A stretch of 64,000 bases of DNA. It comes from Pseudomonas turukhanskensis. GTDB lineage: Bacteria; Pseudomonadota; Gammaproteobacteria; Pseudomonadales; Pseudomonadaceae. Position 1 is the first letter of the stretch, and each line of letters opens with the position of its first letter. Location of the stretch: the NCBI RefSeq assembly GCF_027922365.1, contig NZ_BSFN01000005.1, forward strand, positions 1-64,000, given 5' to 3'. The translations under genes and the position numbers were made by a program. This document shows positions 8,518-17,063 of this stretch, piece by piece. The notes beneath the pieces were generated by a model. The model saw only the letters and a program-made list of their open reading frames with translations, searched no databases and was not told where the DNA came from.

Positions 8518-9093
8518 TTAGCGCACGGTAAAAATAAGTACGGCGCCCACCGGCACCGACCAACTGATCGTAGAAACGCCCGCCAGCTTGCGCAGCGCCT
8601 CAAGGCCGTCGCTGAGGTCGAAGTCTTCAACCTGCAGCACCAGCGGCGCGAGCGTCACCACTTGAAAACGTTGTTCATCCAGGCGGGTAACCAGCAACTC
8701 GGCCGTATCGGTTTGCCGCTGGCCATGCAGTTCGACCGTCAAAGGCAGGCGCAATTCCAACTGTGCACCGGGTGCCAGGGTGGTGATGGGCGCCAGGTCG
8801 ATTTGCGCGGTAATCAACGCTTCGGGAAAGTGCTCGGTGTCGAACAACAGCGTGCGCAAACGCTCGTCACGCAGGGGGATTCCGGTGCTGGCCGAATCCA
8901 GCTCGACCCGCAAGGTGGCCGCGCCGCTGTCTTCGATCTGGCCATGCAGGGTGAGAAAACGATGCACCTCCGACAGCTTGCCGCCCTTGGTGGAGATAAA
9001 CGAAAGGCGCGAGGACTCGTTGTCGAGGTACCAGCTTGCGTGTGCCGCTGGCAGCGTAAACGCAGCCAGGGAGAAGACTAACCACTTGAACAT
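8518..9093 (-). CDS. YceI family periplasmic protein
   Basis: A 191-residue protein with a signal peptide (residues 1-19, ending AHA). The mature chain begins WYLDNESSRLSFISTKGG and continues with VHRFLTLHGQIEDSGAATLRVELDSASTGIPLRDERLRTLLFDTEHFPEA split over the first half, the layout of the YceI lipocalin-like barrel that binds isoprenoids or amphiphiles. The ATG at 9093 follows CCGGAG. It stands downstream of the serine-hydrolase pair and upstream of clsB on the same strand. Confidence 0.82.
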   Translation of the reverse strand: MFKWLVFSLAAFTLPAAHASWYLDNESSRLSFISTKGGKLSEVHRFLTLHGQIEDSGAATLRVELDSASTGIPLRDERLRTLLFDTEHFPEALITAQIDLAPITTLAPGAQLELRLPLTVELHGQRQTDTAELLVTRLDEQRFQVVTLAPLVLQVEDFDLSDGLEALRKLAGVSTISWSVPVGAVLIFTVR

Positions 9094-9158
9094 TGCGACT
9101 CCGGGTAACTGACTCAGGCGGCACCTTAACCGCCTGAGTCAGGCATGCAAACCCCGGA

Positions 9159-9512
9159 TTAGTTCGAGCCCGCCGGCAGCTCTGCCGCCTGTGGCAGCAG
9201 TTGGCAACCTTCGCGCTGGCTCTTCCACTGTGCCGTCTGCGTGCTGCCCAGGCCGCGTGCGGTTACGCGCTTGTTGGCCTCGTCATCAAAAAAGCCGCTG
9301 ATGGGGATAATCTGTTTGACGTAGCTCTTGCAGTAGCCGGCCTCGTTATCCATCACATAGCGGCACGAGCAATATTCCTTGGCCGACAGCGCGCCGATGA
9401 TGCCGGGGAAGGCCGCCAGGTGAACGCGGTTTACCCAGGCCAACGCGGCCAGCGCGACCACGATAATGAGCAGCACAGTGCTAAAGGGACGACGTTTGAT
9501 AAAGGCGCTCAT
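9159..9512 (-). CDS. Small membrane-anchored protein, function unknown
   Basis: A 117-residue protein with one N-terminal membrane segment (about residues 11-28) and a soluble domain with four cysteines clustered as EYCSCRYVMDNEAGYCK plus one near EGCQL. It is not a lipoprotein. The ATG at 9512 overlaps the stop of the serine-hydrolase gene in a TGATG junction, indicating translational coupling, so it probably works with, anchors or protects that enzyme. The likely topology is a periplasmic domain, where the cysteines could form disulfides. I do not recognise a named family. Confidence 0.7.
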   Translation of the reverse strand: MSAFIKRRPFSTVLLIIVVALAALAWVNRVHLAAFPGIIGALSAKEYCSCRYVMDNEAGYCKSYVKQIIPISGFFDDEANKRVTARGLGSTQTAQWKSQREGCQLLPQAAELPAGSN

Positions 9513-10642
9513 CACTTGGCCTCCCGATTTTGAACGGCAGGGACGAATGCCGCCTGGGCGAGCTTCAACAATTCATCGTGCGAGTAGCTGTGGTCGCGGT
9601 CATCGGCGTACCGCACGATCACCAGGTTTTCCTTGGGCAGCACATACAGCGCCTGGCCCCAGTGGCCGAGGGCGGCAAACGTCTCATCGGGTGCATCCGG
9701 CCAGGGTTTGGCGGCGCCTGCTATCGGCGCGTTCAGCCACCATTGGCCGCCGGGAATGGCATCGCCTTCGGTTTCTTTCGACGGCTGATAGTTGGCGAAC
9801 GGCGTGCGGTTGAAATCGACCCAGGCTTTGGGCACGAGTTGCTGTTCGCCCCAACGGCCATCACGTTCCATCAGCAAGCCGACCCGCGCCAGATCGCGCG
9901 CGGTCAGGTAGGCATAGGACGAGCCAACGAAGGTGCCGGCGGCATCGGTTTCCCAGACGGCGCTGGTGATGCCCAGCGGCTCGAACAAGGCCGTCCACGG
10001 GTAATTTTTGTAAGCCTCGGTACCGACCATGCCGCGCAACGCTGCCGACAGCAGATTGGCGTCGCCACTGGAATAGAGAAAGCGCGTGCCCGGCGTAGCG
10101 GCCTGACCAAAGCTGGCCGTAAACGCTGCCATGTCCGTGCGGCCACGGGTGTAGAGCATCGCCACCACGCTGGATTTCACCGGTGCGTATTCATAGCCCT
10201 CCTGCCAGTCCAGGCCAGAGGCCCAGTTCAACAGGTGCCCAATCTTGATGTCCGCGTGTTGGCTCATCGGCGGGTAGAACTTGGCCACCGGATCGTCGAG
10301 CCTGAACAGGCCTTTGCCGTAGGCCACACCCAGGGTGGTGGCCATCAGGCTTTTGCTGACCGACCAGGCCAGGTGCGGCGTGCTGGCCTTGGTGGGGCCG
10401 GCATAGCGTTCATAAATAATCTGTCCATCGCGAATCACCAGCAGTGCATCGGTGCGTACGCCTTTGCGGCTGTCGTCATCGCGCTGTGGAAATGCATAGG
10501 CCTCCAGCGCGGCAACGGCCGGGCTGGCGGGTACCGGGGCCACGGCCCAATCGGCAGCGGGCCAGGTTTCGGCGAAAGCCGGGGGCAAGGAACAGAGCAA
10601 ACCGAGCGCAAGACTCAGGCGGCGAAAGGCAGGAGCGGGCAT
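9512..10642 (-). CDS. Secreted serine hydrolase, beta-lactamase/esterase family
   Basis: A 376-residue enzyme with a signal peptide (about residues 1-24, ending AFA). The class C beta-lactamase/penicillin-binding fold is shown by SVSK (Ser94-Lys97), a Tyr-Ser-Ser motif at 190-192 and a late HWG in place of KTG. Such proteins act as esterases, DD-peptidases or 6-aminohexanoate hydrolase-like enzymes; lack of KTG argues against a true beta-lactamase. The ATG at 10642 has AGAGG upstream; the longer frame would precede the signal peptide. A small membrane protein is coupled downstream. Confidence 0.85.
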   Translation of the reverse strand: MPAPAFRRLSLALGLLCSLPPAFAETWPAADWAVAPVPASPAVAALEAYAFPQRDDDSRKGVRTDALLVIRDGQIIYERYAGPTKASTPHLAWSVSKSLMATTLGVAYGKGLFRLDDPVAKFYPPMSQHADIKIGHLLNWASGLDWQEGYEYAPVKSSVVAMLYTRGRTDMAAFTASFGQAATPGTRFLYSSGDANLLSAALRGMVGTEAYKNYPWTALFEPLGITSAVWETDAAGTFVGSSYAYLTARDLARVGLLMERDGRWGEQQLVPKAWVDFNRTPFANYQPSKETEGDAIPGGQWWLNAPIAGAAKPWPDAPDETFAALGHWGQALYVLPKENLVIVRYADDRDHSYSHDELLKLAQAAFVPAVQNREAK

Positions 10643-10759
10643 TGGGCAGCCTCTTGTTGGAGAAGGCGCCAACCCTAGCATGGGGCCGATGAACGGCAAC
10701 AGCGCCGAACGCGCCGCACAAGACGACGCTTCGGCGCGAATAGTCAGCTGCCGCTTTCC

Positions 10760-11641
10760 TTACAAAGTGGCCAAGGCATTTTGCAGGCGCTTATCGCGCG
10801 CTGCGCGGGCGATTTCCAGCAGGCTGTTGTCGCGTTTCCACAGGTCTTGCCAGTGCGGCTCGCCGGCGGCCATGGCCGAATCGATTTCACCGCGCAGGTG
10901 ATTGAATTGCTCGAATACGCCGGCCAACAGCAAGTGGGTAGCCGGCTCGTTCGCGCCCTGGCGAGCCACTTCGGCACAGCTGCCCAGCAACGCCAGCACG
11001 CGCAACTTCAACGGTTGCGGCCAGGCATTGTCGCCGGCCACTCCGTACAGCCAGGCCAGCAACGCGGTGAGTACGTGCAGGTCTTCCAGGGTGCGGAAGG
11101 GTTTGGCGTAAGCGTCCCAGCCATCTCCCGGCAGACGCTCGCACTGCGCCGCCTCCAGATACAGGCGGCCGTGGCTGACATCCGGCATCAACGACAGCGG
11201 CGGCAGCACGTCCACCCGCACGCCTGGGGCACCGTTGTAGGTCACGCACAAGGCCACTTGCGGCGAGGCGCCGGGTAACTCGCTGCGGGCAGCGACCAAC
11301 AGCCAGTCGGACGCATCGGCGGCGGTGACAAAATCCTTGCGCCCCGACAGGCTCAGGCCCTCCAGGCGCACCTGCATATCGGCCGGGCGCACGCTGCGGT
11401 TTTCGGTGACGCACAGGGCGCCCAACGTCCAGGGCGCCGACGGCCAGAGCGCGCGCAATGCCCCCTGGTAGCCGGCCAGAAACGCCAGGCCCGGCGTTTG
11501 CGCCAGGCGGCCACCGAGCAACGCCAGTTCAAACGGCGTCACGCCCTCGCCCAGTGTGGCCAGCAGTGCCGCATACCAATCTTCCAACCCCGTCGTTGCA
11601 GGCAGGCGCTCGGCGCAGGCGAGCAGTCGTTGCCAGTACAT
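10760..11641 (-). CDS. Acyl-CoA dehydrogenase-like protein
   Basis: A 293-residue protein related to the middle and C-terminal parts of acyl-CoA dehydrogenases: a FAD-contact style strand (TLGALCVTENRS), SLSGRKDFVTAADASDWLLVAAR, then a helical bundle. It is shorter than typical family members (about 380), with a reduced N-terminal domain, and the usual catalytic Glu segment cannot be recognised with confidence, so it may not be a standard dehydrogenase. The ATG at 11641 has GAGGA seven bases upstream and was preferred to the ATG at 11665, which has none. It is divergent from olsB and may share regulation with the ornithine-lipid genes. Confidence 0.7.
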   Translation of the reverse strand: MYWQRLLACAERLPATTGLEDWYAALLATLGEGVTPFELALLGGRLAQTPGLAFLAGYQGALRALWPSAPWTLGALCVTENRSVRPADMQVRLEGLSLSGRKDFVTAADASDWLLVAARSELPGASPQVALCVTYNGAPGVRVDVLPPLSLMPDVSHGRLYLEAAQCERLPGDGWDAYAKPFRTLEDLHVLTALLAWLYGVAGDNAWPQPLKLRVLALLGSCAEVARQGANEPATHLLLAGVFEQFNHLRGEIDSAMAAGEPHWQDLWKRDNSLLEIARAARDKRLQNALATL

Positions 11642-11776
11642 AAGCGTGTCCTCGTTCACTGTCATGCAAGCATCACCAAAGGTTCATGGTGATGACACCG
11701 GGTATTCCTAGCCTGAGCTTGCCCAACAAGGTCGACCGGCTGCAACTCAATCAAGCCGGCTTATGGAGGCTACTCG

Positions 11777-12532
11777 ATGTCTACACTCGCCCGCACTCGC
11801 GACACCACCGCCGAACGCCGTCTGCAGGCCGAGCGCCTGGTCGGCCCCCGCGCCCTGCGCGAAGCCCAGGCCTTGCGTTTTAGCGTATTCAGCAAAGAGT
11901 TCGACGCCAAGCTCAAAGGCGCAGAGTTGGGCCTGGATATGGACGACTACGACAGCCACTGCGCCCATATTGGCGTGCGTGACCTCAACACCGGCGCGCT
12001 GGTGGCCACCACCCGCCTGCTGGACCACAACGCCGCGCGCAGCCTGGGGCGTTTCTACAGTGAAGAAGAATTCAGCCTGCACGGCCTGGCCCATCTGCAA
12101 GGCCCGGTGCTGGAAATCGGCCGCACCTGCGTCGACCCGGCCTACCGCAACGGCGGCACCATTGCCGTGCTCTGGAGCGAACTGGCCGAAGTGCTCAATG
12201 AAGGCGGCTACAGCTACCTGATGGGCTGCGCCAGCATTCCCATGCAAGACGGCGGCATTCAGGCCCAGGCCATCATGCAACGCCTGCGCGAACGCTACCT
12301 GTGCACCGAACACCTGCGCGCGGAACCGAAAACCCCGCTGCCGAGCCTGGATCTGCCGGGCAACGTGATCGCCGAAATGCCGCCGCTGCTCAAGGCCTAC
12401 ATGCGTCTGGGCGCCAAGGTGTGCGGCGAGCCGTGCTGGGACCAGGATTTTCAAGTAGCCGACGTATTTATTCTGCTCAAGCGCGACGAGCTGTGCCCTC
12501 GCTACGCCCGCCACTTTAAGGCGGCCGTGTGA
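11777..12532 (+). CDS. olsB: L-ornithine N-alpha-acyltransferase
   Basis: A 251-residue GNAT-fold enzyme that moves a 3-hydroxyacyl group from acyl-ACP to ornithine, the first step of ornithine-lipid synthesis. Family features include [20 protein letters not shown] near the start, [31 protein letters not shown] and a C-terminal [18 protein letters not shown]. The ATG at 11777 follows TGGAGG. The stop overlaps the next start in TGATG, so olsB and olsA are translationally coupled and give a complete two-enzyme pathway. In Pseudomonas ornithine lipids replace phospholipids under phosphate limitation; no clear Pho box was recognised in the 135-base divergent gap. Confidence 0.93.
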   Translation: MSTLARTRDTTAERRLQAERLVGPRALREAQALRFSVFSKEFDAKLKGAELGLDMDDYDSHCAHIGVRDLNTGALVATTRLLDHNAARSLGRFYSEEEFSLHGLAHLQGPVLEIGRTCVDPAYRNGGTIAVLWSELAEVLNEGGYSYLMGCASIPMQDGGIQAQAIMQRLRERYLCTEHLRAEPKTPLPSLDLPGNVIAEMPPLLKAYMRLGAKVCGEPCWDQDFQVADVFILLKRDELCPRYARHFKAAV

Positions 12533-13326
12533 TGAGCAAGGTGCGCCTGTACGGGCGCATCGCCAGGCTGTTGGCCACCGTCGGCCTCGGCCTGTTGGTC
12601 GCCGGCACCATGACCCTGGTGGAGCGCCTGCACCTGCGCAACGAAAGCCTCATTCGCCAACGTCTTACCCGCTGGTACCTGGCGCGCCTGAGTGCGGCCT
12701 TGCCGTTCACCATCGAAGTGCGCGGCAGCCTGCCCAAACAGCCAATGCTGTGGATCAGCAACCACGTGTCGTGGACCGATATCCCGCTGCTGGGCATGCT
12801 GGCGCCGCTGTCGTTTCTGTCCAAGGCCGAAGTTCGCACCTGGCCGGTGGCCGGTTGGCTGGCGAAGAAAGCCGGCACCCTGTTTATCCGCCGCGGCTCA
12901 GGCGACAGCGCCCTGCTCGGCCAGCAATTGCTTGCGCATTTGCAGCAACAGCGCTCGCTGCTGATTTTTCCCGAAGGCACCACCACCGACGGCCGCCAGC
13001 TGCGCACCTTCCATGGTCGCCTGCTGAGCAGCGCCATCGAGGCCGGCACCGCGTTGCAACCGGTGGCCATTCGGTATGTGCGCAACAACCAGATCGATAC
13101 CGAGATCGCGCCGTTTGTTGGCGACGATGATCTGATTTCACACCTGCTGCGATTGCTCTCCAGCGATGTGGCCAGTGTGCGCATTCATTTGCTGGAGCCG
13201 ATTGAAACCGTGGGTGCCTCGCGCAATGTGTTGGCCAAACAAGCGCACCGGGCGATCGGGTTTGCGTTGTTTGGCGAGACAGAGGCAGTGGAAGTGGAAG
13301 AGCAAGGCACCGACCTCGCGGCATAA
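12532..13326 (+). CDS. olsA: Lyso-ornithine lipid O-acyltransferase
   Basis: A 264-residue PlsC-type 1-acyltransferase that adds the second fatty acid to lyso-ornithine lipid at the inner membrane. The HX4D motif is H78-D83 (NHVSWTD) and the substrate motif FPEGT is at 146-150. A membrane segment lies at about residues 13-29. It starts at the ATG overlapping the olsB stop. Similar enzymes acylate lysophosphatidic acid, but tight coupling to olsB decides for the ornithine-lipid role. Downstream lies a repeat-rich gap. Confidence 0.92.
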   Translation: MSKVRLYGRIARLLATVGLGLLVAGTMTLVERLHLRNESLIRQRLTRWYLARLSAALPFTIEVRGSLPKQPMLWISNHVSWTDIPLLGMLAPLSFLSKAEVRTWPVAGWLAKKAGTLFIRRGSGDSALLGQQLLAHLQQQRSLLIFPEGTTTDGRQLRTFHGRLLSSAIEAGTALQPVAIRYVRNNQIDTEIAPFVGDDDLISHLLRLLSSDVASVRIHLLEPIETVGASRNVLAKQAHRAIGFALFGETEAVEVEEQGTDLAA

Positions 13327-13335
13327 CCCGCCCCC

Positions 13336-13402
13336 GTAGGGTGTGCTATGCGCACCGTTGCGGTCGCCCAGCCAGCGCCATGGTGCGCGGAGCACACCCT
13401 GC
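13336..13402. repeat. REPIN-like repeat, GTAGGGTGTGCT family, inverted pair
   Basis: A head of GTAGGGTGTGCT followed by GCGCACC and an inverted tail (GGTGCGCGGAGCACACCCT) enclose about 25 bases. The same pair occurs at 34005-34071 and, outward facing, at 40893-40952; single halves are at 163-175 and 19667-19687. Confidence 0.75.
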
Positions 13403-13410
13403 AAGGGCAT

Positions 13411-13616
13411 GTCAGCTCCGTAGCGGGGTGTACGACGGTGAATTCTGGGTCCCAGCCTGCGCTGGGACGACGGTGATGGTTGAACCACCCAGCGCAGGCT
13501 GGGATCCAGAATAGTGAGCCGTGCACGCCGGTGAGAGCTCGTCAGCTGCGTAGCGGGGTGTACGACGGTGATGTTGAACCTACTCCGTCATCCCAGCGCA
13601 GGCTGGGATCCAGAAT
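13411..13616. repeat. Duplicated intergenic repeat block
   Basis: A 30-base unit, GTCAGCTCCGTAGCGGGGTG plus TACGACGGTG, recurs 130 bases later (13411 and 13541) with one mismatch. Each is linked to palindromes of the form CCCAGCGCAGGCTGGGA (13445-13470, 13488-13512, 13591-13616) and to GTGCACGCC. This suggests tandem duplication of a compound repeat. The 316-base gap 13327-13642 contains no gene that I can support. Confidence 0.7.
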
Positions 13617-13642
13617 GGTAAGCCGTGCACGCCAGTCGAAAC

Positions 13643-14218
13643 CTACCCGATCTGCAACCGCGCAAACCTCTGCAACTCTGGATAAAACGCGTGAAAATCG
13701 TCGGTGAGCGGCTCGTACAACTCACGCAATTCCTCCATCGCCCCTTCCAGCATCTGCGGCCGTGACAGGCGCCTGCTCATGCCCAGCAGTACCTGCTGCA
13801 ACACGGCAAATTCCTCGTAGCTGCCCAGCCAATCCTGCGCCGCCATGCGCGGGGCGATATAGGCCAGACGCTCGGGCAACGCCGGCTCGTTATCCAGCAC
13901 CCGGTACACCCGCGCGGTGAACTGCGCCAGCGGCTCATCGGCATAGCGCCGCCAATGGCGGGCCAGGCAATGGTCGAAAAACAGGTCCAGCAGAATGCCG
14001 GCCGTCCGCCGCCGTGCTTGGGGAAAACGCGCCTTGGCCTGCAGCACCAGCGGGTGACTGTCGGTGTAGGCATCGATACGCCGGTGCACGGCAATCGCGT
14101 GCTCCACCGGCGCAGGAAAACGCCCGGCCAGCGGCCCTTTGACGAAATCGCCGTACAGGCTGCCCAGCAGTTGGGCCGGCTGATCGCCGCCCAGATGAAG
14201 ATGTGCGAGGTAGTTCAT
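13643..14218 (-). CDS. acpH: Acyl carrier protein phosphodiesterase
   Basis: A 191-residue all-helical protein of the DUF479/AcpH family that removes the 4'-phosphopantetheine arm from holo-ACP. It shows MNYLAHLHL at the start, GSLYGDFVKG, HRRIDAYTDSHP and LFFDHCLARHW, the conserved metal-binding HD-like segments of the family. The ATG at 14218 matches the family N-terminus; eight more codons upstream are not conserved. It lies divergent from the arsR-type gene. The lipid-related setting (olsBA upstream) is consistent with fatty acid metabolism. Confidence 0.85.
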   Translation of the reverse strand: MNYLAHLHLGGDQPAQLLGSLYGDFVKGPLAGRFPAPVEHAIAVHRRIDAYTDSHPLVLQAKARFPQARRRTAGILLDLFFDHCLARHWRRYADEPLAQFTARVYRVLDNEPALPERLAYIAPRMAAQDWLGSYEEFAVLQQVLLGMSRRLSRPQMLEGAMEELRELYEPLTDDFHAFYPELQRFARLQIG

Positions 14219-14302
14219 GGGGCGAGTGTAGGGCCTTGCCAAGGATAAATCCCAGCCTCTGGATCACTGCTGCTGATGTGCACTATCGCCACGATCAATC
14301 TG

Positions 14303-14324
14303 TATATCGGAAGTCACCGATATA
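14303..14324. promoter_or_regulatory. Palindrome, likely ArsR-family operator
   Basis: TATATCGG and CCGATATA form a perfect 8-base inverted repeat with a 6-base spacer in the promoter region of the ArsR-type gene, about 60 bases before its start. Its position and symmetry suit autorepression. Confidence 0.65.
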
Positions 14325-14383
14325 AAGTTCGCCGCAAGCCGATAAACACCCCGGCATCCATAGCGAAACAGGTGGTTTTCATC

Positions 14384-14686
14384 ATGCCCATCGACCTCGA
14401 CGAAATCTTCAAAGCCCTCGCCCACCCGGTGCGCCGCGACATGCTGGTGTGGTTGAAAGACCCGCACACCCATTTCCTGGAACAGGACCACCCGTTCGAG
14501 ATTGGTGTGTGTGCCGGCAAGTTCGACCACAAAACCGGCCTGTCGCAGTCCACCGTTTCCGGCCACCTGGCCAGCTTGCAACGCGCAGGTCTGGTGACCA
14601 GCCGCAAGGTTGGGCAATGGAACTTCTTCAAACGCAACGAAGACGTCATCCAGGCCTTTATCACCCATTTGTACGACGCGCTGTAA
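14384..14686 (+). CDS. ArsR family transcriptional regulator
   Basis: A 100-residue winged-helix repressor. IFKALAHPVRRDMLVWL is the typical ArsR opening helix pair and STVSGHLASLQRAGLVTSRKVGQWNFFK, read in two parts, is the recognition helix and wing. The metal-binding CxC motif of true ArsR/SmtB sensors is absent, so it more likely senses an organic or redox signal, as do other members next to MFS and xenobiotic reductase genes. The ATG at 14384 has AGGTGG upstream. It is followed after 33 bases by the MFS gene, forming an operon controlled by the palindrome upstream. Confidence 0.88.
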   Translation: MPIDLDEIFKALAHPVRRDMLVWLKDPHTHFLEQDHPFEIGVCAGKFDHKTGLSQSTVSGHLASLQRAGLVTSRKVGQWNFFKRNEDVIQAFITHLYDAL

Positions 14687-14719
14687 GCCAGCCGCCTCGC
14701 CCACCTTCCGGAGCACACC

Positions 14720-15880
14720 ATGCCCCTCGCACTTATCGTTCTGGCGCTATCGGCCTTTGCCATCGGCACCACGGAATTCGTCATCATGGGCTTGCTGCCC
14801 GATGTGGCTGCCGACCTCGGCGTGTCCATCCCCGGCGCCGGCTGGCTGGTGACCGGTTACGCCCTGGGCGTGGCCATCGGCGCGCCCTTTATGGCCATGG
14901 TCACCGCCAGCTGGCCGCGCAAGGCCGCATTGCTCGCCCTGATGAGCATCTTTATCGCCGGCAACCTCTTCTGTGCCCTGGCCACCGACTACAACATGCT
15001 AATGCTGGCGCGGGTGATTACAGCCCTGTGCCACGGTGCCTTCTTCGGTATCGGCTCGGTGGTTGCCGCCAGCCTTGTGCCGGCCAACCGCCGCGCCTCG
15101 GCAGTGGCCCTGATGTTTACCGGTCTGACCCTGGCCAACGTGCTCGGTGTGCCGTTGGGCACCGCACTCGGTCAAGCCGCCGGCTGGCGTTCGACCTTCT
15201 GGGCCGTGACCCTGATCGGCATCGTCGCGCTGATTGGTCTGTGGCGTGCCCTGCCGCACCAGCACGATCAGGAAAAAGCCGACCTGCGCACTGAACTGCG
15301 TGCCATGCGTGGTGCCGGTGTGTGGTTGGCGTTGAGCACCACCGTGTTTTTCTCCGCCTCGGTGTTCGCCCTGTTCACCTATATCGCACCGATGCTCGGC
15401 GAGGTGACTGGCGTGTCGCCCACTGGCGTGACCTGGACCCTGCTATTGATCGGCCTGGGCCTGACCATCGGCAATATCCTCGGCGGCAAACTCGCTGACT
15501 GGCGTCTGGGCACCACACTGACCGGGGTGTTTATCGCCTTGGCGATATTGGCCAGCCTGTTCAGTTTTACCAGCGAATCGCTGATTCCCGCAGAAATCAC
15601 CCTGTTTCTCTGGGCCATGGCCGCCTTCGCTGCCGTACCCGCCCTGCAGATCAACGTGATGGCGTTCGGCAAAGATGCACCGAACCTGATTTCCACCCTG
15701 AACATCGGCGCCTTCAACCTCGGCAACGCCCTGGGCGCCTGGGTTGGTGGTGTGGTGATCAGCCGTGGCCTGGGCCTGACCGACGTGCCGCTGGCCGCCG
15801 CCGTGTTGGCGGTCATCGCCCTGATCGCCACGCAACTGACCAGCAATGCCCGTAACCAACTGCAGCCGGTGCTCGATTAA
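14720..15880 (+). CDS. MFS transporter, AraJ/YdhP-type drug:H+ antiporter
   Basis: A 386-residue protein with about twelve membrane helices. The opening ALSAFAIGTTEFVIMGLLPD is the signature of the AraJ/PbuE-type MFS subfamily, proton-driven exporters of small molecules such as purines, sugars or drugs. The ATG follows TCCGGAG. It sits between the ArsR-type regulator and xenB, so it may export a compound related to the XenB substrate, or the reduced product. No truncation is seen. Confidence 0.88.
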   Translation: MPLALIVLALSAFAIGTTEFVIMGLLPDVAADLGVSIPGAGWLVTGYALGVAIGAPFMAMVTASWPRKAALLALMSIFIAGNLFCALATDYNMLMLARVITALCHGAFFGIGSVVAASLVPANRRASAVALMFTGLTLANVLGVPLGTALGQAAGWRSTFWAVTLIGIVALIGLWRALPHQHDQEKADLRTELRAMRGAGVWLALSTTVFFSASVFALFTYIAPMLGEVTGVSPTGVTWTLLLIGLGLTIGNILGGKLADWRLGTTLTGVFIALAILASLFSFTSESLIPAEITLFLWAMAAFAAVPALQINVMAFGKDAPNLISTLNIGAFNLGNALGAWVGGVVISRGLGLTDVPLAAAVLAVIALIATQLTSNARNQLQPVLD

Positions 15881-15949
15881 GCCCGGTTGTTCGAACCAAG
15901 CCGTACCTGGCAGTGACTGACTAACTAACGTTCCCGGAGATTTGTACCC

Positions 15950-16999
15950 ATGGCGACTCTTTTCGACCCTATTACCATCGGCGACCTGCAACTGAACAAC
16001 CGCATCGTGATGGCCCCGCTCACCCGCTGCCGCGCCGACGAAGGCCGCGTACCCAACGCCATGATGGCCGAGTACTACGCCCAGCGTGCATCCGCCGGCC
16101 TGATCCTCAGCGAAGCCACCTCGGTAACACCGATGGGTGTGGGTTACCCCAACACCCCGGGCATCTGGTCCGACGCGCAAGTGCGTGGCTGGAGCAACAT
16201 CACCAAGGCGGTACACGCCAACGGCGGCAAGATTTTCCTGCAACTGTGGCACGTGGGCCGCGTCTCCGACCCCAGCTACCTGGACGGCGAACTGCCGGTA
16301 GCGCCAAGCGCCATCGCGCCTAAAGGCCACGTTAGCCTGGTGCGTCCGCTGAAAGACTTCGTTACCCCGCGCGCCCTGGAAACCGAAGAAATCGCCGATA
16401 TCGTCGAGGCCTATCGCCACGGCGCGGAAAACGCCAAGGCCGCCGGTTTTGACGGCGTGGAAGTACACGGCGCCAACGGCTACCTGCTCGACCAGTTTCT
16501 GCAAGACAGCACCAACAAGCGTACCGACCAGTACGGCGGCTCCATCGAAAACCGCGCTCGCTTGATGCTGGAAGTCACCGACGCCGTGTTGTCGGTATGG
16601 GAACCGGGTCGCGTGGGTGTGCATTTGGCACCGCGTGCCGACAGCCATGACATGGGCGACTCCGACCGCCTGGCCACCTTCAGCTACGTAGCGCGTGAAC
16701 TGGGCAAACGCGGCATCGCCTTTATCTTCACCCGCGAAAAACTGGCTGACGACAGCATCAGCGCTGAACTGAAAGCAGCTTTCGGCGGCGCGTTTATCGC
16801 CAACGAACGCTTCACCAAAGACAGCGCCAACGCCCTGCTCGCCAGCGGCGGCGCCGATGCCATCGCCTTCGGTATTCCGTTTATTGCCAACCCGGATCTG
16901 CCAGCGCGTCTGCAACAAGACGCACCGCTGAACGAACCGCACCCGGAAACCTTCTACGGCAGCGGCCCGGTGGGGTATATCGACTACCCGCGTCTGTAA
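15950..16999 (+). CDS. xenB: Old-yellow-enzyme alkene reductase, xenobiotic reductase
   Basis: A 349-residue FMN enzyme of the old yellow enzyme family, which uses NAD(P)H to reduce activated alkenes, nitroesters and nitroaromatics. Family segments seen are MAPLTRCRAD, YAQRASAGLILSEATSV, QLWHVGRVS, GFDGVEVHGANGYLLDQFL and STNKRTDQYGGSIENR (given in separate parts), with the substrate-binding His-Gly-Ala-Asn pair in the fifth. The ATG has CCGGAG at good spacing. It is probably read from the arsR operon or its own promoter in the 69-base gap, and ends at a strong terminator. Confidence 0.92.
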   Translation: MATLFDPITIGDLQLNNRIVMAPLTRCRADEGRVPNAMMAEYYAQRASAGLILSEATSVTPMGVGYPNTPGIWSDAQVRGWSNITKAVHANGGKIFLQLWHVGRVSDPSYLDGELPVAPSAIAPKGHVSLVRPLKDFVTPRALETEEIADIVEAYRHGAENAKAAGFDGVEVHGANGYLLDQFLQDSTNKRTDQYGGSIENRARLMLEVTDAVLSVWEPGRVGVHLAPRADSHDMGDSDRLATFSYVARELGKRGIAFIFTREKLADDSISAELKAAFGGAFIANERFTKDSANALLASGGADAIAFGIPFIANPDLPARLQQDAPLNEPHPETFYGSGPVGYIDYPRL

Positions 17000-17014
17000 C
17001 GCGATTGGTTGACT

Positions 17015-17051
17015 AAAAACGCCCGGCGTAATGAGTGCGCCGGGCGTTTTT
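17015..17051 (+). terminator. Rho-independent terminator after xenB
   Basis: A CGCCCGGCG/CGCCGGGCG stem, extended by A-T pairs, with a 9-base loop and a five-T run. Confidence 0.9.
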
Positions 17052-17063
17052 GCGTTTAAAAGG

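Noticed and set aside
13327..13642. Possible CRISPR array from regularly spaced repeats
   Set aside because: Only two copies of the 30-base unit, with other palindromes between; no cas genes. It is a duplicated REP block.
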